Shown here: in pieces, positions 21,534 through 30,396 of the stretch
Layout: the number at the start of each line of letters is the position of its first letter
Numbering within the stretch: the stretch's first letter is position 1
NCBI GenBank assembly: GCA_001790515.1
Contig: MGCS01000015.1
Location: forward strand, 1 to 58,603
Direction of reading: 5' to 3'
Source of the DNA: Candidatus Saccharibacteria bacterium RIFCSPHIGHO2_12_FULL_44_22
Lineage (GTDB): Bacteria > Patescibacteriota > Saccharimonadia > Saccharimonadales > Saccharimonadaceae
Length of the DNA stretch: 58,603 bases
The notes under the pieces: model-generated
What the model saw: the letters and a program-made list of their open reading frames with translations, nothing else
What the model was told of the DNA's origin: nothing
The model's database searches: none
Translations under genes and position numbers: made by a program

Positions 21534-23309
21534 TCACAGCTTTTCGTCTGAGTGAGGCAAATATATTGAAAACGTCGATCCTTTGCCCAATTGAGATTCG
21601 ACCGATATGTCACCACCATGCAACCTGATGAGATGTTGCGCCAAATACAGCCCGACTCCTGTACCAGTAACAAGGTGACTACGCTTGTTCATTAAACGAG
21701 AGAACTGCTTGAATAGCTTTGGTGTGTCTTCAAAGGCAATACCAACTCCTGTGTCTTGTATAGACAGATTATAGCCTGTTTCGTCTGTTTTTAGCTGAAC
21801 GGTTATTCTGCCCCTTGCATCGGTGTATTTGATAGCATTGCTCATGATATTTTCAACCGCCATACGAACCATATGCTTGTCGGCGTATAGCGTTGCATGT
21901 TTTGGTAATTTGGTAGTCAGTTTCAGCTTGGCAGATTTTAGCTCTTGGTTCTGCTCGTCAAGAACGTCTTTTACTAGTTCGCTCAAATTAAATCTACTCT
22001 TCGCAAGAACGATCCGTCCTAGATCTAGTTTAGCTAAATGGAGAATATCATTTATCACTCGAAGTTGTCGTTCGTTACTTTTATATGCTTTCGTCAGCAG
22101 TTCAATTTGCGTATCTGAGACAGGTCCTGCAAATCCCTGCAGTATCATGCCGACATACTGCTTGACTCCTGTCGCTGGTGTTCGTAATTGATGCGACGCG
22201 AGTGACAGCAGCTCGTCTTTTGCCCTCGTTACATCGCGCTCCTTATCAAGCAGTAGGCGATGATGACGACCGCGCAGAAAGAAAAATGTTATTGTTCCTA
22301 TCAAAATTGCAACAATAATACCAAATGATACTGTATAAATCGGCGAGCGTAGCTGCGTGTCTGATACCAAGAAATTACTATCGAAATCATATTTGATAGT
22401 AAATGTCTGTCCATAAAAATTCAGTGTCTGTATTCTTGTGATTTGCGGTCCGCTTGCTTTTGTCGCCGCTGCTTTATACACCTGCGATTGCCCATCACCA
22501 ATACCCATAAAGACTGTCATTCCGACATGTGTTCTGTCAATGCTGCTAAATATCTGATCAAAGACACGCTCAGTTCTAAACGATGCGCCGACATGACCCA
22601 TCACGGCAGCTCGTCGCTCTTCAACCGTCGCTATTGGCGCACCCGGCGTGTAGTAAGGCGCATACATCAAGAACGCTGCTCCGTCGGATGTTTGCTCCTG
22701 GCGAGCGTCGGCGATTAATTCTAATTGATCCGACATAACAATCTCGTTTTTATCTGTAGCTTGTTGAGCTGCTCGCTGTCGAGTTGAATCACTATAGATG
22801 TTGAATCCAATGTTTCTTATTGTCGTTGCACGCTCAGGGCTAGCATAGCTCAACACATTCATGTCGGTCTGGTCGTTTGCCATACCCGTTGCCTCCACTG
22901 ATTGTCCATACTGATCAGACAATTGCTGCATGTACGTTTCATACTCCCCTGGTCGAACAACATGCGTCAGGATCATGCTGGAAATCGCCGGGATCGATGA
23001 GCTCAGTTCATAGGTGCCAATAAATTGCCCCCACGATGTTCGATCTACTGCGCCAGAGTTTACTCGACCAACTCCACTTCGCACAACCTGAGCATACGAC
23101 GTAAAGCTACTTTGCAGTAACAATTCGTTTTCTTTTAACTGCTTGTCAACTGCCTGCACCTGCACTGCCAACAAATTACGCTGAATAATTCCACCAATGA
23201 TGATCGTTGCCGCCATAATCGAAACAGTCACTAGCACTGATGTTACTTTTATATACGTGACGCGTCGAACGTATAATTGTTTAAGTGTTTGCGTAAAAGG
23301 CTTACTCAC
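21534..23309 (-). CDS. CHASE-domain sensor histidine kinase
   Basis: TM1 is at about residues 20-42. A 270-residue extracellular domain matches CHASE sensors: SSSIPAISSMILTHVV, RNIGFNIYSDSTRQRAAQQA and AAFLMYAPYYT. TM2 is at about residues 325-345. Then a HisKA helix with ELLSLASHQLRTPATGV (phospho-accepting His) and an HATPase_c domain with NIMSNAIKYTD (N box), IQDTGVGI (G1) and GTGVGLYLAQHLI (G2). CHASE domains bind small ligands such as cytokinin-like adenines or peptides; the ligand here is unknown. GTG start, 11 nt after the PAS gene. Partner of the REC protein downstream. Confidence 0.9.
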   Translation of the reverse strand: MSKPFTQTLKQLYVRRVTYIKVTSVLVTVSIMAATIIIGGIIQRNLLAVQVQAVDKQLKENELLLQSSFTSYAQVVRSGVGRVNSGAVDRTSWGQFIGTYELSSSIPAISSMILTHVVRPGEYETYMQQLSDQYGQSVEATGMANDQTDMNVLSYASPERATTIRNIGFNIYSDSTRQRAAQQATDKNEIVMSDQLELIADARQEQTSDGAAFLMYAPYYTPGAPIATVEERRAAVMGHVGASFRTERVFDQIFSSIDRTHVGMTVFMGIGDGQSQVYKAAATKASGPQITRIQTLNFYGQTFTIKYDFDSNFLVSDTQLRSPIYTVSFGIIVAILIGTITFFFLRGRHHRLLLDKERDVTRAKDELLSLASHQLRTPATGVKQYVGMILQGFAGPVSDTQIELLTKAYKSNERQLRVINDILHLAKLDLGRIVLAKSRFNLSELVKDVLDEQNQELKSAKLKLTTKLPKHATLYADKHMVRMAVENIMSNAIKYTDARGRITVQLKTDETGYNLSIQDTGVGIAFEDTPKLFKQFSRLMNKRSHLVTGTGVGLYLAQHLIRLHGGDISVESQLGKGSTFSIYLPHSDEKL

Positions 23310-23320
23310 GTTGCATAACT

Positions 23321-23707
23321 TTAGTTAAATTTCAGTCGATCAGTAACATCAATGACGATGCCCGCGATTTTTAATGTGTCGCCGTCTTTATAGACAATCT
23401 TGCCGCGATCATAGAATGTAATGTAATGACCTTTTTTGTGCTTGATCCTGTAGCGCGTTTCGTAGTGAGGCACTTTTCCTTCTAGGTGATCCTTCATCGC
23501 TTTCATCGCGGATTCATAGTCATCTGGATGAATCAGGTCAGTGAAATGCGTATAATGCGTAAAATCACCAGCCTTCCGACCAATCATATTTGTTTTATTC
23601 TCACTAAAAAAGACGACACCGGAAGGAATTTCCATTTCCCACCAAGCTATACCGCCAGCTTCGAGTGCGATTTCAAGCCGCGTAAAGATGTCATCAAGAC
23701 CAATCAT
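23321..23707 (-). CDS. Stand-alone PAS-domain protein
   Basis: A single PAS_3-type fold fills the 128 residues: GIAWWEMEIPSGVVFFSE, DLIHPDDYESAMKAM, YRIKHKKGHYITFYDRG and the terminal LKIAGIVIDVTDR. No output domain is attached, so it may sense a ligand and modulate the adjacent kinase. It is the first gene of the operon. The promoter is near consensus and ends 6 nt before the ATG, hence a leaderless mRNA; there is no ribosome site. Confidence 0.85.
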   Translation of the reverse strand: MIGLDDIFTRLEIALEAGGIAWWEMEIPSGVVFFSENKTNMIGRKAGDFTHYTHFTDLIHPDDYESAMKAMKDHLEGKVPHYETRYRIKHKKGHYITFYDRGKIVYKDGDTLKIAGIVIDVTDRLKFN

Positions 23708-23713
23708 ACGTTC

Positions 23714-23742
23714 ACTATAGAGGTATTTAAATACGAGGTCAA
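23714..23742 (-). promoter_or_regulatory. Near-consensus leaderless promoter of the PAS-kinase-REC operon
   Basis: TTGACC (23742 to 23737), exactly 17 bp, TATAGT (23719 to 23714), then 6 nt to the ATG at 23707. Both boxes plus optimal spacing make this one of the clearest leaderless starts in the window. The -35 box overlaps the stop of the upstream gene. Confidence 0.8.
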
Positions 23743-24386
23743 ATACGCACGGCTGTTTGCGACTTCATGCTGTCAGCACTCATGCGAGCATTAAATAATC
23801 GTGTATCTGGCTGCAAAAGCGCACCATTTTTTAATACTCCTAGATCAACACCGTCGAACCCGAGTGCTTCCACGTATGCCATAGCTGTCAGCTTGGCATC
23901 TCTATCATCACCAGCAATTCCTATGGCACGATAACCCTTACTTTGAAGTGGTAGCGCATGCTCTTCGATTTCGTTATATGCAATGTGATTTAATGTCTTT
24001 ATGACATGCGCATCATGTAGGTACTGCTGCACCATTTCACTTGATGTGATGGTTGCATCGGCAAATTCGGCAATGTCCCCCTCGACAGGTGCCCAATAAT
24101 TCATCGCATCAATCACAATTTTGCCTATGAATAGCTGAGGGGTTAGCGATTTATAGTAGCGAAGAGGGAAGGCTAAAATGACAATATCACTCTTACTGAT
24201 CGTCTCGTCGATAGTTGCAGCAATAGCACCAGGTAACAACACACTCAAAAGTAACTCTAAACTTTCCGGCCCACGCGAATTACTAATACGTACTTCGTAT
24301 CCAACGCTCAGCGACTGTTTTGCCAGTGCCGTCCCAAGTCTACCGGCGCCAATGACACCAATCCGTGGAAGATTATTTTTTACCAC
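23739..24386 (-). CDS. NAD(P)-binding oxidoreductase of the F420_oxidored (NADP:F420 / Fno-like) family
   Basis: A Rossmann fold begins with IGVIGAGRLGTALAKQSL (GxGxxG/A) and RISNSRGPESL, in which the Asn-Ser-Arg triplet fits NADPH selection. VILAFPLRYY and IDAMNYWAPVEG with VIKTLNHIAY follow the Fno-like pattern. At 215 aa it has family length. Whether the partner cofactor is F420 or something else cannot be told. It overlaps the upstream LLM oxidoreductase gene by 14 nt, so the two form a redox operon and may share a substrate or cofactor. Confidence 0.8.
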   Translation of the reverse strand: MVKNNLPRIGVIGAGRLGTALAKQSLSVGYEVRISNSRGPESLELLLSVLLPGAIAATIDETISKSDIVILAFPLRYYKSLTPQLFIGKIVIDAMNYWAPVEGDIAEFADATITSSEMVQQYLHDAHVIKTLNHIAYNEIEEHALPLQSKGYRAIGIAGDDRDAKLTAMAYVEALGFDGVDLGVLKNGALLQPDTRLFNARMSADSMKSQTAVRI

Positions 24387-25416
24387 TCGCCAGCGCCTTC
24401 CTTACTTTTGGCGCAACGACTGTTCCCAGCAGTTCAATTGAATGCAAGAATTTGTCATGCGGCAACTGTCCGACGTCCATCTGAAAAATGTGGCGAGAAT
24501 GACCAATCCGTTTATGAAGTTCGATGATTCGATCAGCGATTTCGTCGGCACTGCCAGCAAATAGTGCACCGTCGTGATTTGACTCAGCGTCATAATGAGC
24601 ACGATCGGGTGCTGCAAACCCGCGTACTTTTCCAAGTTCAGTCATCGTCCATCCCCACGCCTTCCAAAATGTCTCTTTTGCATCTTGCGCGCTATCGGCG
24701 ATATAGCCAGGGCTTGCAATTGACACCTGAAGAGCGTCCGATTCAGTGCCGTACTGCTTTGCGGCTGCATGATATAAATCAACAAGTGGCGCAAACCGAG
24801 AAATTCTTCCGCCAATAACAGCATACGCGATTGGCAACCCGAGCGCTGCTGCTCGAATTGACGAATCTGGATTGCCTCCCGTAGCTAGCCAGATTTTCAG
24901 TGGATCATCCGATTGTGGTACGATCTGTGCGTCTTGCAATGGTGCACGATGAATACCCTCCCATGTAATACGTTCATTCTTGTCAAGGTTGTTTAATTGT
25001 AAAAGCAAATCAAGCTTTTCAGTATACAATGCATCGTAATCTTTTAATTCATACCCGAATAGTGGAAACGACTCCGTCGACGAACCACGGCCTGCAATCA
25101 CCTCTACGCGACCACCTGAAATAATATTAGCCGTCGCAAATTGTTGATATATACGAACAGGATCATCAGTGCTTAGTACTGATACGGCACTACCTAGTTT
25201 TATCTGTTTTGTTGTTGCCGCAGCTGCCGCAAGTATCGTGCCCGGCGATGAGGCAGGAAAATAACTCGTATGATGCTCTCCGACCCCAAAGAAATCGAGT
25301 CCAACTTTGTCGGCAATTTGCATCGCTTCAAGAAGATTAGTAATCCCCTCACTCGTTGATCCGAGCTTTTTACCATTCCGCTGTACATCGCCGAAACTAT
25401 AGACACCGAGTTCCAT
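24373..25416 (-). CDS. LLM-class (luciferase-like) flavin-dependent oxidoreductase
   Basis: A TIM-barrel bacterial-luciferase-like protein: FFGVGEHHTSYFPASSPGTIL, the strand IKLGSAVSVLSTDDPVRIYQQFATA, GRVEVIAGRGSS and KIWLATGGNPDSS. This matches the MsnO8/atypical LLM subgroup of FMN- or F420-dependent oxidoreductases (usual length 330-350 aa). It lies divergent from the carotenoid operon with about 100 bp between. TATACT/TATAGT hexamers and AAAGG lie upstream of the ATG. Substrate unknown. Confidence 0.88.
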   Translation of the reverse strand: MELGVYSFGDVQRNGKKLGSTSEGITNLLEAMQIADKVGLDFFGVGEHHTSYFPASSPGTILAAAAATTKQIKLGSAVSVLSTDDPVRIYQQFATANIISGGRVEVIAGRGSSTESFPLFGYELKDYDALYTEKLDLLLQLNNLDKNERITWEGIHRAPLQDAQIVPQSDDPLKIWLATGGNPDSSIRAAALGLPIAYAVIGGRISRFAPLVDLYHAAAKQYGTESDALQVSIASPGYIADSAQDAKETFWKAWGWTMTELGKVRGFAAPDRAHYDAESNHDGALFAGSADEIADRIIELHKRIGHSRHIFQMDVGQLPHDKFLHSIELLGTVVAPKVRKALASGKK

Positions 25417-25505
25417 ATGATACTTTCTATATTACCTTTTACTATATTTAGTATAGCATATATTTTGCACCCCTTGATTGCAGAATGAAAAGGATCAAAA
25501 CAAGC

Positions 25506-25511
25506 TATAAT
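25506..25511 (+). promoter_or_regulatory. -10 element of the leaderless carotenoid operon promoter
   Basis: TATAAT ending 8 nt before the crtE-like ATG. The -35 region is poor, so an activator or weak expression is possible. Confidence 0.6.
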
Positions 25512-25519
25512 AAGATGTA

Positions 25520-26590
25520 ATGAACACCTCAGATGCGACGATAGACACACAAACAGCCGAGGTTAACCGTGTCATTGACCAATACTTTGAGCAATCAATC
25601 ATCGACGCCAGCACGATAAGTCAGTCTTATGAACTACTTTGGAAACACCTTCAAACACTCCTTCGATCTGGCGGCAAACGAGTTCGTCCACAGATGACAC
25701 TTCTTGCCTATGATGCCTTTGGTGGTAAAAATCACACGACGCTCCTTCCTATTGCCGCCGCTCAAGAACTGCTTCACTTTAGCCTATTGATTCACGACGA
25801 CATCATCGACCGCGACTACATTCGCTACGGAGTTCCAAATATCGCTGGACAATACGACACGCAGTATCATCCATATGTTCATGATAAAGTTGAACGTATC
25901 CATTATGCCAACAGTGCGGCGATTCTTGGTGGCGATTTGATGCTGTCTGGTGCGTATCAAATGATCGCAGGCTCACATTTGTCTAGCAGCGATAAGATCA
26001 TTGCTCAATCACTCCTTGGCCAAAGTATTTTTGAAGTTGCTGGCGGCGAACTACTCGACACCGAAGCCGCATTCATGCCCGTCAAACCGGGTGATGCCGT
26101 GCAGATTGCACGGTATAAAACGGCTAGTTATTCCTTTGTCATCCCACTTTTGACGGGTGCTCGACTGGCTGGCGCAAGCGAATCGCAACAGCAAGTACTA
26201 CGCACGTTTGCAATAAAACTTGGTATCGCCTATCAACTCGTCGACGACCTTTTGGGTGTTTTTGGTATCGAAGAGAAAACTGGTAAATCGACATCTGGCG
26301 ATATTCGTGAAGGCAAACACACATTCATGGTTGAACAATGCTTAGAGCGACTTGATACAGAGCAGCGTATGCTGTTTGATATATCTTTTGGAGACCCCGA
26401 CGCGACGACCGCAACAATTGCAAAAGTAAAAGAATTGTTTGTCACGTCAGGTGCAAAAGAAGTGACTGAGCGAACGATTTCGCAATATGCAACCGATGCA
26501 CGTGTTGCACTTCAAGACCTGACAATTGATCCTAAGCATTTAGCGTCATTCGAGCAGTTTATTACAAAAGTCACGGATAGAACTTCCTAA
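25520..26590 (+). CDS. crtE: Geranylgeranyl diphosphate synthase (CrtE-like)
   Basis: Trans-isoprenyl diphosphate synthase with LRSGGKRVRPQM (IPP binding) and the first Asp-rich motif LIHDDIIDRD near residue 94. The second is QLVDDLLGVFG, a DDxxG form common in actinobacterial enzymes, followed by KSTSGDIREGKHTFMV. At 356 aa it fits. Its place before phytoene synthase identifies the product as C20-GGPP for carotenoids. The stop overlaps the next ATG by one base (TAATG). Confidence 0.92.
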   Translation: MNTSDATIDTQTAEVNRVIDQYFEQSIIDASTISQSYELLWKHLQTLLRSGGKRVRPQMTLLAYDAFGGKNHTTLLPIAAAQELLHFSLLIHDDIIDRDYIRYGVPNIAGQYDTQYHPYVHDKVERIHYANSAAILGGDLMLSGAYQMIAGSHLSSSDKIIAQSLLGQSIFEVAGGELLDTEAAFMPVKPGDAVQIARYKTASYSFVIPLLTGARLAGASESQQQVLRTFAIKLGIAYQLVDDLLGVFGIEEKTGKSTSGDIREGKHTFMVEQCLERLDTEQRMLFDISFGDPDATTATIAKVKELFVTSGAKEVTERTISQYATDARVALQDLTIDPKHLASFEQFITKVTDRTS

Positions 26591-27420
26591 TGGATTTGTA
26601 CACTTCCGTTGCCTATGCGTCAAGTAAACAACTGACACTTCGTTATTCCAGTTCGTTTGGCACCAGTAGTCGTTTGTTCGATCGCGCCATTCAACCTCAT
26701 ATTTTTGCAATCTACGGGCTAGTACGAATCGCCGATGAAGTTGTAGACACCTATCGCGGCAACGATACAAGGACGATTCTTGATCAACTTGAAAATGACA
26801 CCTACTCGGCTATTGAGTCAGGCTATAGTACAAATCCAATCATCCATTCATTCGCACTGACTGCACAGAAATTCGGTATTTCCCAAGATCTCATTGCACC
26901 GTTCTTTTCTAGCATGCGCACGGATATTCCGCCCAGTAGCTACACTTCGGATAAGTACCACTCGTATATTCATGGATCTGCGGAAGTAGTTGGACTCATG
27001 TGTCTTCGCGTGTTTTGTAGTGGCGATCAATCCTACTATGATCAACTACAGCCCGGTGCAATCGCGCTCGGTGCCGCATATCAAAAAGTAAATTTCCTTC
27101 GTGACCTAGCGGCTGATTACACTGAACTTGGACGAGTGTATTTTCCGGGAGTAGCGTTCGAAACGTTTGACGATACTGCCAAACAAGCGATCATAGACGA
27201 CATCCAAGCAGATTTCAAATCTGCAAATATCGCTATTTCCGCACTTCCTCGCTCTAGCCGTATTGCCGTGCGTGTCAGTTATCGCTATTATACTCAGCTA
27301 CTCCGCCAACTAGAGCACACGCCAGCAAGCATCATCAAACAAACTCGCGTCCGGATATCGAAACCCCATAAATTATGGCTGCTTGCACAAACCCTTGTTA
27401 CTGAAGGAGTTCATTCATGA
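26590..27420 (+). CDS. crtB: Phytoene synthase (CrtB)
   Basis: The protein shows FGTSSRLFDRAIQPHIFAIYGLVRIADEVVDTY, with the first Asp-rich motif in ADEVVD, and the second motif NFLRDLAADYTELGRVYFP, both signatures of squalene/phytoene synthases. At 276 aa it is on the short side but complete. It condenses two GGPP to phytoene. Overlaps crtE (TAATG) and crtI (ATGA), so the genes are translationally coupled; GAAGGAG within its last codons serves crtI. Confidence 0.92.
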   Translation: MDLYTSVAYASSKQLTLRYSSSFGTSSRLFDRAIQPHIFAIYGLVRIADEVVDTYRGNDTRTILDQLENDTYSAIESGYSTNPIIHSFALTAQKFGISQDLIAPFFSSMRTDIPPSSYTSDKYHSYIHGSAEVVGLMCLRVFCSGDQSYYDQLQPGAIALGAAYQKVNFLRDLAADYTELGRVYFPGVAFETFDDTAKQAIIDDIQADFKSANIAISALPRSSRIAVRVSYRYYTQLLRQLEHTPASIIKQTRVRISKPHKLWLLAQTLVTEGVHS

Positions 27421-28940
27421 AACATATCGTCATCATCGGTGCAGGAATTGGCGGGATAGCAACAGCGAACCTCCTGGCCAAAGCCGGTTACAAGGTGACT
27501 ATTTACGAAAAAAATAGCACACCTGGCGGCCGAGCCGGGCTCCTTGAAATTGATGGTTTTCGATTTGATACTGGCCCATCGTGGTATCTAATGCCCGACG
27601 TATTTAAACATTATTTTGAACTTCTTGATCGCGACGTTTCATCAGAACTCGATTTAGTTCGGCTGTCGCCTGCCTATAAAGTGTTTTTTGAATCGCAACC
27701 ACCACTCACTGTTACTAGCAATATCGATACTGACGCGGCAACATTTGAATCTATCGAACCTGGCGCTGGACTGCAACTTCGTAAGTATATTGACGACGGT
27801 GACATCATCTATCAATTATCACTTCGTCATTTTTTATATAGCAACTTTTCATCACTGTCAGATTTTCTAAAACGTGACATCTTAGTCCGATCCGTTTCGT
27901 TACTAAAGCGCGCCTTTACTCCAATTGACCGTTACGTCAGTGGATTTGTTCATGACCAGCGACTCAAACAAATTCTTGAATACCCTATGGTATTTCTAGG
28001 GACGTCACCATTTGCGGCTCCAGCTATCTATAGTCTGATGAGTGCACTTGATTTTCGTGAGAGCGTGTTTTATCCACGCGGCGGCATGTATACAATCATC
28101 GAACGATTAGTTGCTATCGGCAGCGACCTAGGCGTAACATACCATTTTGATACACCAGTGGATCGCATCATGACGACGAATGGCACCGCTACGGGTATTC
28201 GACTTTCGAACGGCAAAGAATTGACTGCTGACATCGTTATTTCGAATGCTGATCTTCATTTCACCGAAACAAAGTTATTAGACGAACCTGACAGGTCATA
28301 TCCACAAACATATTGGCAAAAACAGCAAGCGGGGCCAAGCGCATTGTTGATGTATCTGGGTATAAAAGGAAGTTTGCCAACAATGGAACATCATAACTTG
28401 CTATTCGTTGATAATTGGGAACAAAATTTCAAAGACATCTACATCGATAAACGCAATCCTAGCCCGGCATCAATCTACGTCTGCAAACCAAGCGCCTCTG
28501 ACGATACCGTTGCACCGAACGGTCATGAGAATGTGTTTATTCTTGTACCGCTTCCTCCTGATGCGACAGTAGACGATACCGATATTGAATCTCTTGCCGA
28601 TCAATATATCATACAATTTTCACAGATGACGGGCATTGCTGATTTTGCCGAACGTATCGTCAGTAGAGAGTTATTTGGGCCTAACGATTTTCGAACGAAG
28701 TTTCATGCCTGGCAAGCAACCGCACTTGGGCCATCGCATATCCTGAAACAAAGCGCATTATTCAGAACTTCAAACAAGAGCAAGAAAGTTAAAAATCTTT
28801 ACTATGTCGGCGGCTCAACGACACCAGGTATTGGCCTGCCGATGTGCTTGATTGGTGCCGAATTAATCTACAAGCGATTATCAGGTGATACGCGTGGTGG
28901 AGCGGTCGTAAAAATCGAACATATAGAGGAATCGTCATGA
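27417..28940 (+). CDS. crtI: Phytoene desaturase (CrtI)
   Basis: The N-terminus VIIGAGIGGIATANLLAKAG is the FAD dinucleotide-binding motif, followed by YEKNSTPGGRAG and FRFDTGPSWYLMPD, both typical of CrtI. The C-terminal LYYVGGSTTPGIGLPMCLIGAELI is the bacterial-type phytoene dehydrogenase signature. At 507 aa it is normal. It introduces four double bases of desaturation to give lycopene. The last codons overlap the first cyclase subunit gene (ATGA). Confidence 0.94.
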   Translation: MKHIVIIGAGIGGIATANLLAKAGYKVTIYEKNSTPGGRAGLLEIDGFRFDTGPSWYLMPDVFKHYFELLDRDVSSELDLVRLSPAYKVFFESQPPLTVTSNIDTDAATFESIEPGAGLQLRKYIDDGDIIYQLSLRHFLYSNFSSLSDFLKRDILVRSVSLLKRAFTPIDRYVSGFVHDQRLKQILEYPMVFLGTSPFAAPAIYSLMSALDFRESVFYPRGGMYTIIERLVAIGSDLGVTYHFDTPVDRIMTTNGTATGIRLSNGKELTADIVISNADLHFTETKLLDEPDRSYPQTYWQKQQAGPSALLMYLGIKGSLPTMEHHNLLFVDNWEQNFKDIYIDKRNPSPASIYVCKPSASDDTVAPNGHENVFILVPLPPDATVDDTDIESLADQYIIQFSQMTGIADFAERIVSRELFGPNDFRTKFHAWQATALGPSHILKQSALFRTSNKSKKVKNLYYVGGSTTPGIGLPMCLIGAELIYKRLSGDTRGGAVVKIEHIEESS

Positions 28941-29257
28941 TAGAAAATTGGTATTACTTATTCGCGCTCGTTTTTTCGATCAGCGGGTTAACAGTACTAG
29001 ACTGGCGATATAAACTTGCATTTTGGGTTGATCAAAAACGGGCGACAATGACCATTGCCATCACGATGCTTGTATTCGTTATTTGGGATTTACTTGGCAT
29101 TCGTTTGGGTATATTTTTTCACGGAGGAAGCGATTACACATTACCGTTACGCATCTTGCCTGAATTTCCTATCGAAGAGCTCTTCTTTTTGTTTCTGCTC
29201 TGCTATGTCACACTACTGCTCTATACAGGAGGTCACCGATTATGGTCACGTATTTAA
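28937..29257 (+). CDS. Lycopene cyclase subunit, CrtYc/CrtYe type
   Basis: A 106-aa protein with three membrane helices and the motif LPEFPIEELFFLFLLCYVTLLLY, typical of the heterodimeric lycopene cyclases of actinobacteria and related to the archaeal/fungal CrtYcd fold. It works only with the next gene's product. Whether it forms beta, epsilon or gamma rings, on C40 or C50 chains, cannot be read from the sequence; the elongase downstream argues for C50. It overlaps crtI by 4 nt and its partner by 16 nt. Confidence 0.88.
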   Translation: MIENWYYLFALVFSISGLTVLDWRYKLAFWVDQKRATMTIAITMLVFVIWDLLGIRLGIFFHGGSDYTLPLRILPEFPIEELFFLFLLCYVTLLLYTGGHRLWSRI

Positions 29258-29535
29258 TACTTAATTTGGCAGTGCTTGCTGTCGTAGCGACTGTTTTTTA
29301 CAAGCACCTCCACAAACCGTCACGCGCCTGGGTAAGTATGCTTATTATCCTTCTTGTCATGACGGCGATATTTGACTCGTTAATAATCATGATGGAAATC
29401 GTTGGATATGACACTACGAAAATTCTTGGCATTTATATTGGCCGAGCCCCTATCGAAGATTTCTTCTATGCGATCCTTGCGGCAGTATTAGTTCCACTTT
29501 TATGGCAGAATGGAAAGTCGCATCATGCTGAATAG
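29242..29535 (+). CDS. Lycopene cyclase subunit, CrtYd/CrtYf type
   Basis: A 97-aa, three-helix partner with the conserved IGRAPIEDFFYAILAAVLVPLLW; PIEDFF is the second-half counterpart of PIEELF in the first subunit. The 16-nt overlap with the first subunit gene implies coupled, equimolar synthesis. ACAGGAGG lies just before the ATG. Confidence 0.88.
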   Translation: MVTYLILNLAVLAVVATVFYKHLHKPSRAWVSMLIILLVMTAIFDSLIIMMEIVGYDTTKILGIYIGRAPIEDFFYAILAAVLVPLLWQNGKSHHAE

Positions 29536-30391
29536 CCTCAAAAAACTTTTTGTTATCTCTCGACCTATATCATGGCCAAATACCGCCTATCCATTTGCTG
29601 CGGGCTATTTGGTTTCGGGTGGGTCTATCGATGCGGTATTTATTGTCGCAACGCTGTACTTTTTGATTCCCTACAATTTATTAATGTACGGAGTAAATGA
29701 TGTCTTCGACTACGAATCTGATATACGCAACCCCCGAAAAGGCGGCATCGAAGGCGCTCGCGAACAAAAAGCATTCCACCCCATCATCATGTGGTCGGCA
29801 TTGCTCACCAATATACCGTTTGTCGGCTATTTATTAGTAGCAGGCACGCTCCTTTCTGCAGCGACACTACTCATCGTTATTTTCTTTGTCGTTGCCTATT
29901 CCATTGCCAAACTTCGATTCAAAGAAATACCCGTACTCGATTCAATCACAAGCAGCATTCACTTTGTTGGACCACTCGTCTATGCGCTGTCCGTAACTGG
30001 ATTCTCAGCCGAGCAATTCCCTTACGTTGTTGCGTTCTTCTTATGGGGAATCGCCAGTCATGCTTTTGGTGCAGTCCAAGATATCATCCCTGATCGAGAA
30101 GGTAACCTTGCGTCTATCGCAACCGTTTTTGGCGCACGTTGGACTGTACGAGTTGTCTTTGTCTTTTATCTCATCAGTGCGGGTCTTATTGCAAGCCAAG
30201 GTATACCTGGATTAATTGTTGGCATAGCAGGACTACTCTATGCCGCTAATATCGTCCCGTATTTACACATTACCGACAAAACTTCAGGCATAGCCAATAT
30301 AGCTTGGAGACGATTCATCTGGCTGAATTTAGTTACAGGGTTTGTTATTACGATGGTTCTTATCGCTACTGAAAGCTCTATTCTTGGCTAG
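29525..30391 (+). CDS. Lycopene elongase, UbiA prenyltransferase family (CrtEb/CrtE2-like)
   Basis: A polytopic UbiA-fold protein with eight to nine helices. It has SRPISWPNTAYPFAAGYL, the first Asp-rich motif GVNDVFDYESD (NDxxDxxxD) and the second in GAVQDIIPDREG. The SWPNTAYPFA segment is typical of lycopene elongases that add two C5 units to lycopene to give C50 flavuxanthin-type products. I prefer the ATG at 29525 (MLNSLKK), since GGAAAG lies 7 nt upstream; the frame opens at 29510. It overlaps the second cyclase gene by 11 nt and ends the operon, six nucleotides from a convergent gene. Confidence 0.88.
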   Translation: MLNSLKKLFVISRPISWPNTAYPFAAGYLVSGGSIDAVFIVATLYFLIPYNLLMYGVNDVFDYESDIRNPRKGGIEGAREQKAFHPIIMWSALLTNIPFVGYLLVAGTLLSAATLLIVIFFVVAYSIAKLRFKEIPVLDSITSSIHFVGPLVYALSVTGFSAEQFPYVVAFFLWGIASHAFGAVQDIIPDREGNLASIATVFGARWTVRVVFVFYLISAGLIASQGIPGLIVGIAGLLYAANIVPYLHITDKTSGIANIAWRRFIWLNLVTGFVITMVLIATESSILG

Positions 30392-30396
30392 AGAAT

